A DNA stretch of 64,000 nucleotides, taken from Hydrogenophaga sp. GTDB taxonomy: Bacteria > Pseudomonadota > Gammaproteobacteria > Burkholderiales > Burkholderiaceae_C. Made by a program: the position numbers and the translations under genes. Positions 35,246 through 43,545 of the stretch are shown here, one piece after another. How positions within the stretch are numbered: the stretch's first letter is position 1; the number at the start of each line of letters is the position of its first letter. Where the stretch lies: the NCBI RefSeq assembly GCF_025699295.1, contig NZ_JAILWB010000009.1, positions 124,001 to 188,000 on the forward strand, in the 5' to 3' direction. The notes beneath the pieces are model-generated. The model was given only the letters and a program-made list of their open reading frames with translations, was not told the DNA's origin and searched no databases.

Positions 35246-36504
35246 CGGTCAGCGCATTCATCGGGGGCGCTGGTTGCGGCAAGACGCACATGCTCATGGA
35301 ATCGCTGTCTGCGCAGCTGGACGTGACACCTTTGCACGCCGGTCAGAGAGTTCTGGCGCTCACGTTCATGCACGGATCTCGCCGACGTTTGGAAGAGCGT
35401 CTTGCGATGCTCCAGAACCTCAAGGGCAAGACGGAATGCACGACCATTGACAGCTTCGCATGGCGTTTGGTTCGGCGTTGGCGTTCTCTAGGGGCCGCGC
35501 TCGGCTTCGTGAACATCGAACCGAGTGAGTACGAGCGCGTATGTGAGGCTGCCAGTGCCCTTGCACAGGTCAAGGAGGTCCACAACTGGGTGGCGGCAAC
35601 GTTTCCTATTCTCGTCGTGGACGAAGCCCAAGACATGACCGTGAATCGCCTCGGCATGGTTGCAGGCCTGGCCAACAGGTTGAAGGTCTTTGTCGCTGCC
35701 GACGAGTTTCAATGCCTCAGCGAGGAGCTTCGCCCCAACCCGGCGTGTTCCTGGCTCTACCAAGTATGCGTCCCAGAGGAGCTTACGCAGCCCCATCGGA
35801 CCAACGTCAATGAGTTGCTCAATGCAGCTAGAGCGATTCGCGCCGGCGAAGCGCCCAAATCAGAAAAGTTCTTTGTGGTTGCGCAGACGTCGACTCCACC
35901 CTTGGCTGGTGCATGGATCAACTCAAATTTGAGCTGGTACGGCGGAGGCAAGAGTGTTGCGATCATCACTCCAACGTATGGGACTTTTGCGAGAGCTGCA
36001 TTGGCTTGGGCCGCTGCAAACAAGACCAAGAGGGGGGCAGGCCCTTATGACATCGCCTGGGAACAGTCGGAAGCAAAGGCTGCAACAGAGTACCTCGCAA
36101 CGATCCAACTAGCGGACCAGGCTGATGGTCCTTCCATCACTGCCGTCCTCGCAGCCGCTGGTGACGCCAGGACAACCAGAGATGTAACCGAATGGCTAGA
36201 GATTCAACGGCGGACCAGGGCGAAGGTGGAGTTCGCAAGGAATGAGGTCGTGAAGTTGGTCGAACAATCCTTCTCCCAGCGCCGCCAATCTCGCCGAAGC
36301 GAAGTTCATGGATGGAAGGGGATGACAGTTCACGGCGCCAAGAACAGAGAATTCGACAACGTCATTGTCCTCTGGCCAGCAGCGGTCGGAGGCAGCGACG
36401 AGCAGAGGAGGCGTTTGCTCTATAACGCAGTGACGCGCGCGAAAGAACGATGCCTTGTCCTTGTGCAGGCTGCTGCCCACATGGGCCGGTCTCCCTTCAC
36501 CTGA
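35242..36504 (+). CDS. UvrD/Rep-like helicase (GajB-like)
   Basis: 420 residues of superfamily 1 helicase/ATPase: Walker A GGAGCGKT (residues 8-15), Walker B VVDEAQDM near 125, motif V region TVHGAKNREFDNVIVLW, and motif VI YNAVTRAKER near 393 with its arginine finger. It starts with GTG 35242, overlapping the OLD stop as GTGA, so both proteins are made together. At 420 residues it is shorter than GajB (~490) and far shorter than UvrD, with reduced 1B/2B insertions. In Gabija, GajB activates or partners the GajA nuclease at DNA ends; the same role is inferred. Confidence 0.87.
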   Translation: MTVSAFIGGAGCGKTHMLMESLSAQLDVTPLHAGQRVLALTFMHGSRRRLEERLAMLQNLKGKTECTTIDSFAWRLVRRWRSLGAALGFVNIEPSEYERVCEAASALAQVKEVHNWVAATFPILVVDEAQDMTVNRLGMVAGLANRLKVFVAADEFQCLSEELRPNPACSWLYQVCVPEELTQPHRTNVNELLNAARAIRAGEAPKSEKFFVVAQTSTPPLAGAWINSNLSWYGGGKSVAIITPTYGTFARAALAWAAANKTKRGAGPYDIAWEQSEAKAATEYLATIQLADQADGPSITAVLAAAGDARTTRDVTEWLEIQRRTRAKVEFARNEVVKLVEQSFSQRRQSRRSEVHGWKGMTVHGAKNREFDNVIVLWPAAVGGSDEQRRRLLYNAVTRAKERCLVLVQAAAHMGRSPFT

Positions 36505-36813
36505 CGTACACCCCGCCTCCAAGTTGTGGCAGGCATTCTTTGCATCGACCCGTTTCGCTGGATACGCTTCGAGCGTCAAATGAGTACGAGTGGGCGATCC
36601 AACCAATCCTAGCGCGGTTGTTCGGCCGACAGTTGTCGGCACCGCAGTCCTGACTTGGCGGCCAAGCGCGAACGGCCGGTTCCTTCCGCAGCAGACTCTT
36701 GCCTTTACGAGACGAACGGCCGCAACCAGTCTCAAGCCGCCATCAATCCTCCAACACATCGGTTGCCGACGTCTTCGTCCCAGGCAAGGAAGCCCTGGGC
36801 ATGACCAGGAACA
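36505..36813. other. Intergenic stretch at the right side of the island
   Basis: 309 bases with no supported gene. Includes a 7-bp snap-back GCCGACA/TGTCGGC (36625-36640) and two similar pieces GAACGGCCG (around 36669 and 36714), giving a degenerate, repeat-like look similar to the other island spacers. No integrase, tRNA or insertion sequence is visible. Confidence 0.45.
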
Positions 36814-37086
36814 TCAAGCCTGGGCGATGACCACATCCGCCATGGGCCGGGCCACGCAGGGCAGGCAATAGCCTTCCTCTTTTTCCTCGGCGCTCAGGCC
36901 GGGCCAGGGAATGTCGTAGCGCACGCTCCCCTGCAGCAGGCGAGCCATGCACGTCCGACAGGTGCCGTTGCGGCAGGACACCGGCCATGCAATGCCTGCG
37001 CGCGCCATCGCCGCGAACAGGCTGGTTTCGCTGTCCGCCGCCACGTCATCGGCCTGGCCGTCAATCCGCATACGGAAGCTTGTCAT
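36814..37086 (-). CDS. Small 2Fe-2S ferredoxin
   Basis: 90 residues, plant-type [2Fe-2S] ferredoxin domain. Cluster ligands Cys38-x4-Cys43-x2-Cys46 (SCRNGTCRTC) and a distal Cys74 or Cys77 (GYCLPC). Length suits a stand-alone electron carrier or a detached ferredoxin domain of a reductase. The adjacent divergent gene is a short uncharacterised protein. Redox partner not evident. Confidence 0.9.
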   Translation of the reverse strand: MTSFRMRIDGQADDVAADSETSLFAAMARAGIAWPVSCRNGTCRTCMARLLQGSVRYDIPWPGLSAEEKEEGYCLPCVARPMADVVIAQA

Positions 37087-37114
37087 GCGCGCTGGAAGTG
37101 GGGTGGCATGGGCT

Positions 37115-37120
37115 TAGACT
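37115..37120 (+). promoter_or_regulatory. Candidate -10 giving a leaderless transcript
   Basis: TAGACT ends 6 bases before the ATG of the next gene (37127), the usual distance to a transcription start, and no Shine-Dalgarno sequence is present. The CTGGAA at 37092-37097, 17 bases upstream, is a weak -35 match. Confidence 0.35.
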
Positions 37121-37126
37121 TTTCGC

Positions 37127-37474
37127 ATGACTCTGGAATATTGGAAGTATGACGCGGGCACCGATTCCGTCGCCTCCCTGGTGATTCCCGCGGCACTGGG
37201 CCGCGCGCGCACCTTCGACCTCGATGCCACACTGCTGGCGCATGTGCTGGCGGACGCTGCCGGGAGCTGGCTTGAACTCGCCGTGGAGGTGGATGGCAAA
37301 CGTGTGTGGGCTCGCCGCATACCGGGCCACCACCCTGGCGAGACCGACGGCCTGGAATACCACTGCCGCCTGGCTGTGGAGGCAGATGCCGATTGCCGCG
37401 TGCGCGCCAAGGCGAACTGCAAGGGCGCCCGGGTTCTGTCGCTGCTTCTGGAAGCCCGCGAGACGGCTTACTGA
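37127..37474 (+). CDS. Small protein of unknown function
   Basis: 115 residues, no signal peptide or membrane segment. Beta-rich pattern: EYWKYDAGTDSVASLVIPAALG at the start and LEYHCRLAVEADADCRVRAKANCKGARVLSLLLEA at the end. Codon use fits the genome. The start lies directly after a -10-like TAGACT, suggesting a leaderless mRNA. Divergent from the ferredoxin gene and convergent with the DUF4287 gene. I do not recognise the family. Confidence 0.65.
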   Translation: MTLEYWKYDAGTDSVASLVIPAALGRARTFDLDATLLAHVLADAAGSWLELAVEVDGKRVWARRIPGHHPGETDGLEYHCRLAVEADADCRVRAKANCKGARVLSLLLEARETAY

Positions 37475-37487
37475 GCGCGCCCGAGCG

Positions 37488-37703
37488 TCACCGCCTCGCC
37501 AGGTAATGCGCCACCAGTGCATTGGCGTGCCCGTGGCCCATCCCATGTGAGGTCTTGAGCAGCGCCACCAGCTCCATGTGCTTGAGGCCGTCGCCTGCGG
37601 CTTGCAGGACACCGAACCAGTGGGCGACGGGCTGGCCGTATTTCTTTTCAATGGACGGGAAGTACGAGGCCGGGCCTTGGACTTTTTTGTCTGTGGTGGT
37701 CAT
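37488..37703 (-). CDS. DUF4287 domain protein
   Basis: 71 residues beginning MTTTDKKVQGPASYFPSIEK, the signature of the DUF4287 family, followed by helices with HGMGHGHANALVAHYL. GGAG precedes ATG 37703; the frame opens at 37715. Function not established. Probably cytoplasmic. It stands alone, convergent with the preceding small gene. Confidence 0.85.
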   Translation of the reverse strand: MTTTDKKVQGPASYFPSIEKKYGQPVAHWFGVLQAAGDGLKHMELVALLKTSHGMGHGHANALVAHYLARR

Positions 37704-37862
37704 GCTGTGCTCCATGGGGGTTGAACCAGGACGGGAGCGGCAACGGCCTGTCCGTTGTGGTTGGTCGTTGATGGCCCGCTCTGCATGGACGACGAACCGG
37801 GTGACCCGGTTTCGACACGGGTCCCGGTACCGTGCTGGACTTCAGCCCCGCCTGGGCTGTCC

Positions 37863-38681
37863 TCAGGCTTCCGGTTCCGCTGCGCGCGGCTCGGTCAGCG
37901 TGAGCAGGATGTCTGCGTACCAGGCGCAGTTCAGGCCCAGCGACTCGTCGAGCACGAGGTCGCGGTTGCCCATGTCCATGCGCGACGAATGCACGCCCAG
38001 CAGCTTCCAGGGCAGGGCGGTGGTGGCCAGGCTGGGCGCGCTGTCGCGCATGACCACCGCCGCGCCGCTGGTGCCGCGGTGGGTGCGGGCGTCGGTGAGG
38101 AAATAGCCCTGGCCCTGGAAGCGCACGCCGAAGGGCGAGGCGATGACGGCGTGGCGCAGCACCGGCAGGTGGTGCAGCGCATCGTGAAAGCCCAGCGGGA
38201 AGCCCACCACCAGCAACGAGGTGTCTGTCGGTACCGCAGTGAACGCGGTCTGCAGGTGCGCGGGCGTGAACGCGCGCACGATGGCGCCGGGCGGCAGCGC
38301 GGGGCGTTCGAGCTCGATCACGGCCACGTCGATGTCGCCGCCGCTGTCGCTGCCCTGGCTCCAGACGGCGCGGCCGTCAACGTACAGCGGCACCGAAAAG
38401 CCGGTGGACAGGGAGAGGTTGGCCGCGTCCAGGTGCAGCTCGATCTCGATACGGTCGGGCAGGTGCTGGGTGGCCTCGTCGATGACGACGTGGCGGCTCG
38501 TCACCAGGTACAGGCGGGCGTCGCGTTCGAAGAAGAAGCCGCTGGCGTTGGTGAGCGGCTGCTGGCCCAGGAAGGTGGACACGTGCGGCGCGGCCAGGAA
38601 CAGCGGGTCCACCGGCGCGGGCGCCGGAGGCGGTGGCGCGTCCGTGGCGGGGATACGGGGGGAGGGTGTGGTCGAAGGCAT
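37863..38681 (-). CDS. Trypsin-like serine protease domain protein, no signal peptide
   Basis: 272 residues. Chymotrypsin fold with the triad His64 (LVTSRHVV), Asp118 (DIDVAVIEL; Asp116 is an alternative) and Ser205 (RGTSGAAVV). The oxyanion motif GTSGA replaces the usual GDSGG. N-terminus is proline-rich (ATDAPPPPAPAPVDP), with no hydrophobic signal, so it appears cytoplasmic, unlike Deg-type proteases; no PDZ domain follows. Could be a protease or a stress-related hydrolase of intracellular proteins. Neighbours give no clue. Confidence 0.8.
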   Translation of the reverse strand: MPSTTPSPRIPATDAPPPPAPAPVDPLFLAAPHVSTFLGQQPLTNASGFFFERDARLYLVTSRHVVIDEATQHLPDRIEIELHLDAANLSLSTGFSVPLYVDGRAVWSQGSDSGGDIDVAVIELERPALPPGAIVRAFTPAHLQTAFTAVPTDTSLLVVGFPLGFHDALHHLPVLRHAVIASPFGVRFQGQGYFLTDARTHRGTSGAAVVMRDSAPSLATTALPWKLLGVHSSRMDMGNRDLVLDESLGLNCAWYADILLTLTEPRAAEPEA

Positions 38682-38828
38682 GGCGGCAGTGTGGCAGGTT
38701 TGCAGGCATTTTTCGTGCCCGCGCCTGGCGCGGCGGTGCCGGCCGCCGCGGAAGCAGGCCGGAATATTGGTGAATGCTGCCGCCGACAGCGCACCAGAAG
38801 CGCGGTAATGGTGACAGAATGTTTCTCC

Positions 38829-39881
38829 ATGGCATTCAGGGTGCGAGGCAGGTCAGGGGCCGACGGGGAGTCTGGCGGGCGTCGTGCCCCCGGTACCCTG
38901 CGTGTTCGCACGCGCCTGGCGGGCTGGGCCTGTGCACTGGGTCTGGCGCTGTCGCTGGCGGCCTGCGACGCCCCCGTGCGGCAGCCGCTGGCTGTGGGCG
39001 TCAGTACCTGGGTAGGGTACGACCCACTGGTGCTGGCGCGCGACCGTGCACTCGTCGATCCCCAGCGCGTCAAGGTGGTCGAGGTGATCTCCAGCGCCGA
39101 GGCGCTGAGCCACCTGCGCAACGGTCTGCTCGACGCGGCGGCCCTGACTCTGGATGAAACCCTGCGCCTGGCCGAAAGTGGCTTCGATGTGCGCATCGTT
39201 GCCTTGTTCGACACCTCGACCGGCGCCGACGTGGTGCTGGCCGCGCCGCGGGTCACCAGCCTGCAGAAGCTGCGCGGCGAATCGATCGCGGTGGAGGACT
39301 CCACCTTGGGCATGCTCATCCTGGAGCGCCTGCTGCGCATGGCCGGCCTGGCCCGCGGTGACGTGACCGTGCTGCAGATGGACGCCACCCTGCACAAGAC
39401 CGCGCTGCTGAGCGACCGCGTGGCCGCGGCCATCAGCTATGCGCCGATCGACGGGCCGATCCGCGAGCTGGGTTTCCGCCCGATCTTCGACAGCCGCCAG
39501 ATGCCGGGCGACATCGTGGACGTGCTTGTGGTGCGCGCGGAGGTGCTGAGCCAGCGCCCCGACGATGTGGACGCCCTGCTGCACGCCTGGGCAGCCGGCC
39601 TGAGCGCTCTGGAGGTGGACCCAGTGGGCGCCTCCGCCCAGCTGGCCCCGGGGGTCGACATGTCGCCGGCCCAGTACCGCGCCGTTCTCGAAGGTCTGCG
39701 CTTTCACACCCCGGCCGAATCGCTGGCCCTGCTGGGCGGTGACCCGCCCGCGCTCGCCGGGCAGAGCCAGAACATGGTGCAGTTGCTCACTCAGCTCAAG
39801 TTGCTGCAGCGGCCACCACGCTGGGCCGATCTGGTCGATGCCTCGCCGGCCCGGCGTGTGGCGGACGAGGCGGCGCCATGA
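38829..39881 (+). CDS. NMT1/SsuA-type substrate-binding lipoprotein, first gene of a kinase operon
   Basis: About 350 residues. Lipobox LSLAACDAP (Cys near residue 46 from ATG 38829) after a long Arg-rich N-region; ATG 38808 is an alternative start. The mature domain (VGVSTWVGYDPLVLARDRALV, FDTSTGADVVLA, RGESIAVEDSTLGMLILERLL) is a type II periplasmic binding fold as in the nitrate/taurine/thiamine-precursor receptors. No ABC permease or ATPase follows; instead its TGA overlaps the ATG of a sensor kinase (39878-39881). Therefore it probably serves as a signal-binding partner of the kinase rather than a transporter subunit. Confidence 0.82.
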   Translation: MAFRVRGRSGADGESGGRRAPGTLRVRTRLAGWACALGLALSLAACDAPVRQPLAVGVSTWVGYDPLVLARDRALVDPQRVKVVEVISSAEALSHLRNGLLDAAALTLDETLRLAESGFDVRIVALFDTSTGADVVLAAPRVTSLQKLRGESIAVEDSTLGMLILERLLRMAGLARGDVTVLQMDATLHKTALLSDRVAAAISYAPIDGPIRELGFRPIFDSRQMPGDIVDVLVVRAEVLSQRPDDVDALLHAWAAGLSALEVDPVGASAQLAPGVDMSPAQYRAVLEGLRFHTPAESLALLGGDPPALAGQSQNMVQLLTQLKLLQRPPRWADLVDASPARRVADEAAP

Positions 39882-42529
39882 CCCGGGGGGTGAGCTTGCT
39901 GTCCATTCCGGGCCGATGGCTCGCTCCCCTGCTGCTGGTGGTCTTCGCCTTTGCCGCCACGGGCGTGAACTTCGCGGTGCACTGGCGCGAGGTGGGCGCG
40001 CAGGTCAGTGAGCAGGAGACGCGGCGCTTGCGCGAGCGCCTGGGCGTCGAGCAAAGCCGCCTGAGTACCGAGGTCGGTACCGACAACGCGCTGCGCCTGC
40101 GCCGCCTGGTGGGCAGCCTGGGCATCTACAGCGGCATGCTGCACGCGGTTGTGATCGGTGCCGACGGCCGGATCCAGGCCTCCCTGATGCGCTCGGACAT
40201 TGGTCGACCATTCGCCGAGCTGCAGGTCGAGCGCGCGGAACTGGCCGACATCAGGGCGGCGCTCGCCGCGCCAGGCAATGGCGCATCCATCCAGGTGGCC
40301 CATCCGCCGGGCGCGCGCTACCTGATCGGGCGTGCGACGTTCGACAACGACCGCCGGTTGCTGACCGTGGTCGATCTGCGGCCCTCGCTGGCCGCGCGCC
40401 ACGCCGGCTTGTGGAGGCAACTGTGGCGCGACGCGCTCGTGTCGCTCGTGCTCAGCGGCCTGCTGGCCGCATTGCTGCACTGGACGTGGTTCCGCCGCGC
40501 CGAGCAACTGGCGCGCGCGCTGGCCGCCATGGGCGAGGGCCGGCTGGAAACGCGCACCGGACTCGAAGGCCGCGACGAGCTGGCGCTGATCGGCGCGCAG
40601 GCCGACCGCATGGCCGGGCAGTTGCAGATCGGGCTGTTGCAGCTGCAGCGCATGACCGACCTGGTGGACCGCTCGCCGGTGGTGGTGATCGAGTGGCGCA
40701 ACGCACCCGGCTGGCCCATGAGCTACCTCAGCCGGTCCGTGGCGCAGTGGGGCTACCGGCCCGAACAGTTGCTCGACGGGCAGGTGCAGTACAACGAGCT
40801 TGTCCACCCCGACGACGTGGGGCGCGTCAACGAGGAGATCGCGCACTACTTCGCGCATGGCCCCGACGAGTACCGGCAGGAATACCGCCTGCGCTGCGCC
40901 GACGGGCGCTGGGCCTGGGTCGACGACCGCACCACGCTCACGCGCGACGAGGACGGGGCGGTGGCCGGCATCAGTGGCGTGCTGCTCGACATCACGGTCT
41001 GGAAGCTCGCGGAAATCGAACGGCTGGAGCAGGGCGAGCTGCTGCGGCCGTTCTACGAGATGCCGTTCCTGGGCATGGCCATTTCCGATCCGATCAGCAA
41101 GCGCTGGCTGCACATCAACGACAGGCTGTGCGAGATCCTCGGCTACACGCGCGAGGAGCTCATGAACAAGACATGGCTGGACGTTTCTCCCGAGCCCGAG
41201 CGGACCCGGCTGCTCTCGCTGATGCAGCGCATGATGGCGGGCGAATTCGACAGCTACCAGCTGCGCAGACAGTACCTGCGCAAGGACGGCAGCCTGCTGT
41301 GGGCCGAGATGCACGGGCGCGCGCTGCGCGCGCCCGATGGTTCGATGCACCGCCTGTTCGTCACGGTGCAGGACATCACCGAGCGCCTGCAGGCCGAGGA
41401 ACTGCTCAACGAGCACCGCAACCAGCTGGCCCGCGCCGAGGCGATGGCGGGTCTGGGCAGCTGGTCCTACGACAGTGGCACGCAAACGATCTGGTGGTCG
41501 GACCAGATGTACCGCAACATCGGGCGCGACCCCGCGCTCGGACCGGCGCCCGACCTGGACGCCTACCTGCAATGCCTGCACCCGCAGGACCGCGACATGG
41601 TGGCCGCTCACATGCGTGCCGTGCAGCCCGGTACCGATGCGCCCGGCATCGAATTCCGGCGCCACCCCGCGCTGGGCGAGGAGCGCTGGTTCCGCGGCAC
41701 CGTCCAGTGCCGCCGGCCCGTGGGCGACGGTCACTACCAGTACACCGGTACCGTGCTCGACATCACGCCGCTGCGCCAGGCGCAGACCGAGCTCGAACGC
41801 ATCAACGCCGCGCTCGAACTGCGCGTGGCCGAGCGCACGCGGCAATTGAGCGAGGCCAACCAGGAACTCGAAGCGTTCTCCTACACCGTGTCGCACGACC
41901 TCAAGGCGCCGCTGCGCGGCATCGACGGTTACAGCCAGCTGCTCGAGGAAGAGTACGCCGGGCGCATCGACGAGGAAGGGCGGCAGTACATCGGCCGCAT
42001 CCGCCGCGGCGTGCAGCAGATGGGCGCGCTCATCGCCGACCTGCTGGACTATTCGCGCATGGAGCGCCGCACCATGGAGCACCAGCCCGTCGAGCTGCTA
42101 CCGCTGGTGGGGCATGTGATCGAAGGCCATGGCGCCGACATCGATGCGGCCCGCACCGAGCTGTGCCTGCAGGTCGAGCCCATGACGCTGAGCATCGACC
42201 GCGAGGGGCTGGCGGTGGTGCTGCGCAACCTGTTGGGCAATGCCATCAAGTTCAGCCAGGGCAGCCCGCAGCCCAGGGTGGAGATCGGCGCGCGCTGCGA
42301 CGACGGCCGGCGTATCCTCTGGGTGCGCGACAACGGCGTCGGGTTCGACATGAAGTACCACGATCGCATCTTCGGCATCTTCCAGCGCCTGCAGCGCGCC
42401 GAGGACTACACCGGCACCGGGGTGGGCCTGGCGCTGGTGGCCAAGGCCGTTCACCGCATGGGTGGGCGCGTGTGGGCCGAGAGCGCACCCGGCCAGGGCG
42501 CCACGTTTTTTCTGGAGTTCCCGTTATGA
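39878..42529 (+). CDS. Multi-PAS sensor histidine kinase
   Basis: 883 residues. TM1 near 12-33, a periplasmic segment to ~180, TM2 near 185-205, HAMP (LARALAAMGEGRLETRTG), then three PAS/PAC modules (~265-385, 390-505, 510-640) and a phytochrome-type kinase core: His673 in TVSHDLKAPLRG, N-box NLLGNAIKFSQG, G1 DNGVGF, G2 TGTGVGLAL. Periplasmic part could contact the binding lipoprotein encoded just upstream. The ATGA overlaps at both ends link it to that gene and to the response regulator gene. Confidence 0.92.
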   Translation: MTRGVSLLSIPGRWLAPLLLVVFAFAATGVNFAVHWREVGAQVSEQETRRLRERLGVEQSRLSTEVGTDNALRLRRLVGSLGIYSGMLHAVVIGADGRIQASLMRSDIGRPFAELQVERAELADIRAALAAPGNGASIQVAHPPGARYLIGRATFDNDRRLLTVVDLRPSLAARHAGLWRQLWRDALVSLVLSGLLAALLHWTWFRRAEQLARALAAMGEGRLETRTGLEGRDELALIGAQADRMAGQLQIGLLQLQRMTDLVDRSPVVVIEWRNAPGWPMSYLSRSVAQWGYRPEQLLDGQVQYNELVHPDDVGRVNEEIAHYFAHGPDEYRQEYRLRCADGRWAWVDDRTTLTRDEDGAVAGISGVLLDITVWKLAEIERLEQGELLRPFYEMPFLGMAISDPISKRWLHINDRLCEILGYTREELMNKTWLDVSPEPERTRLLSLMQRMMAGEFDSYQLRRQYLRKDGSLLWAEMHGRALRAPDGSMHRLFVTVQDITERLQAEELLNEHRNQLARAEAMAGLGSWSYDSGTQTIWWSDQMYRNIGRDPALGPAPDLDAYLQCLHPQDRDMVAAHMRAVQPGTDAPGIEFRRHPALGEERWFRGTVQCRRPVGDGHYQYTGTVLDITPLRQAQTELERINAALELRVAERTRQLSEANQELEAFSYTVSHDLKAPLRGIDGYSQLLEEEYAGRIDEEGRQYIGRIRRGVQQMGALIADLLDYSRMERRTMEHQPVELLPLVGHVIEGHGADIDAARTELCLQVEPMTLSIDREGLAVVLRNLLGNAIKFSQGSPQPRVEIGARCDDGRRILWVRDNGVGFDMKYHDRIFGIFQRLQRAEDYTGTGVGLALVAKAVHRMGGRVWAESAPGQGATFFLEFPL

Positions 42530-42957
42530 ACACTGCCGCCTCGCTGCCTCCCATCCTGCTGGTCGAGGACAACCCGATGGACCTGGACCTCACGCTGCGG
42601 GCCTTCAACAAGAAGAAGTTCGCCAACACCATCCACGTGGCGCGCGACGGCGAGGAGGCGCTGGCCTGGTTCCCGCGCTGGGAAGCCGGCGAACCGCTGC
42701 CGGCGGTGATCCTGCTCGACATCAACCTGCCGCGCATCAACGGCCTGGAGGTGCTGCAGCAGCTCAAGGCGCACCCGCGGTACCGCCGCATCCCGGTGGT
42801 GGTGCTCACCTCCTCGCGCGAGGACCGGGACCTCAAGGCCGCGTACGATCTCGGGGTCAGCTCCTACATCGAGAAGCCGGTGAGCTTCAACAAGTTCATC
42901 GAAGTGGCCGAGCACATCGAGCTGTACTGGTGCGTGCTCAACGAGCGTCCTTACTAG
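42526..42957 (+). CDS. Single-domain response regulator
   Basis: 143 residues, receiver only: ILLVEDNPMD, Asp65 in ILLDINLPRING, switch VVLTSS, Lys in YIEKPVSF. The subtype is Rcp1-like, the usual partner of phytochrome-type kinases, without an output domain. Its ATG overlaps the kinase stop (42526-42529), so it is the cognate receiver. Output must go through protein contacts, possibly a phosphorelay or flagellar/adhesion target. Confidence 0.93.
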   Translation: MNTAASLPPILLVEDNPMDLDLTLRAFNKKKFANTIHVARDGEEALAWFPRWEAGEPLPAVILLDINLPRINGLEVLQQLKAHPRYRRIPVVVLTSSREDRDLKAAYDLGVSSYIEKPVSFNKFIEVAEHIELYWCVLNERPY

Positions 42958-42991
42958 CCCGGTATGCTTGTCCTGTGTTCCCTCTCCTGAA

Positions 42992-43444
42992 ATGTCCATG
43001 CTGAAAATCCTGATCCCTGTTGATGGTTCCAAGCACGCGCTGCTGGCGGTGCACTACGCCCTGCGCCTGGTCGGCTCCGGACTCAAGGCGCGCTTCGTGG
43101 TGGCCAACGTGCAGGAAGCAGCCAACCTCTATGAACTGGTGGTGGCGCACGACCCTGCCGTGCTGCAGCAGGTGAGCGAAGGCGCGGCGCGCGATCTGCT
43201 GCGCCCGGCGGTCAACCTGTTGAGCGCCGCGGGTCTGCAGGTCGAGCAGGCCGTGGCCAGCGGCGACCCGGCCCACATGCTGGCCGAGATCCTCGAGAGC
43301 CATGCCTGCGACGCGGTGATCATGAGCACGCGTGGCGGTGGCCTGCGCGCGGCCGTGCTGGGCTCGGTGTCGCAGGAGATGGTGCAGCGCTCGCCGGTGC
43401 CGGTGACCCTGGTTCACGTGCCCGAGGACGCGCAGCCCGACTGA
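42992..43444 (+). CDS. Universal stress protein UspA family
   Basis: 150 residues. UspA alpha/beta fold: MLKILIPVDGSKHALLAVHYAL start and GGGLRAAVLGSVSQEMVQRSPVPVTLVHVP end, a variant of the ATP-binding Gx2Gx9G(S/T) motif that keeps its second glycine and the Ser-containing turn. ATG 42992 or 42998 may be the start; both are near. It follows the kinase operon by 34 bases and may be co-transcribed. Confidence 0.92.
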   Translation: MSMLKILIPVDGSKHALLAVHYALRLVGSGLKARFVVANVQEAANLYELVVAHDPAVLQQVSEGAARDLLRPAVNLLSAAGLQVEQAVASGDPAHMLAEILESHACDAVIMSTRGGGLRAAVLGSVSQEMVQRSPVPVTLVHVPEDAQPD

Positions 43445-43545
43445 GCAGGGCGCGGTGGCCCGGGGACAGCGTCGGGACCGGCCTTCGCCGGTCGTGGTCG
43501 CGTCCGTGATGACGCCCCTGTGCTTCCCGTTTCACGCCACAACCA

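Noticed and set aside
36625..36640. GCCGACA/TGTCGGC hairpin as the terminator of the UvrD-like gene
   Set aside because: Loop is only two bases and no U-tract follows; it is 120 bases after the stop, so assignment is too weak.
40411..42525. Long frame overlapping the PAS kinase in another phase
   Set aside because: Only its last part (42526-42957) is a real gene, the receiver; upstream it is an Arg/Ala-rich shadow of the kinase.
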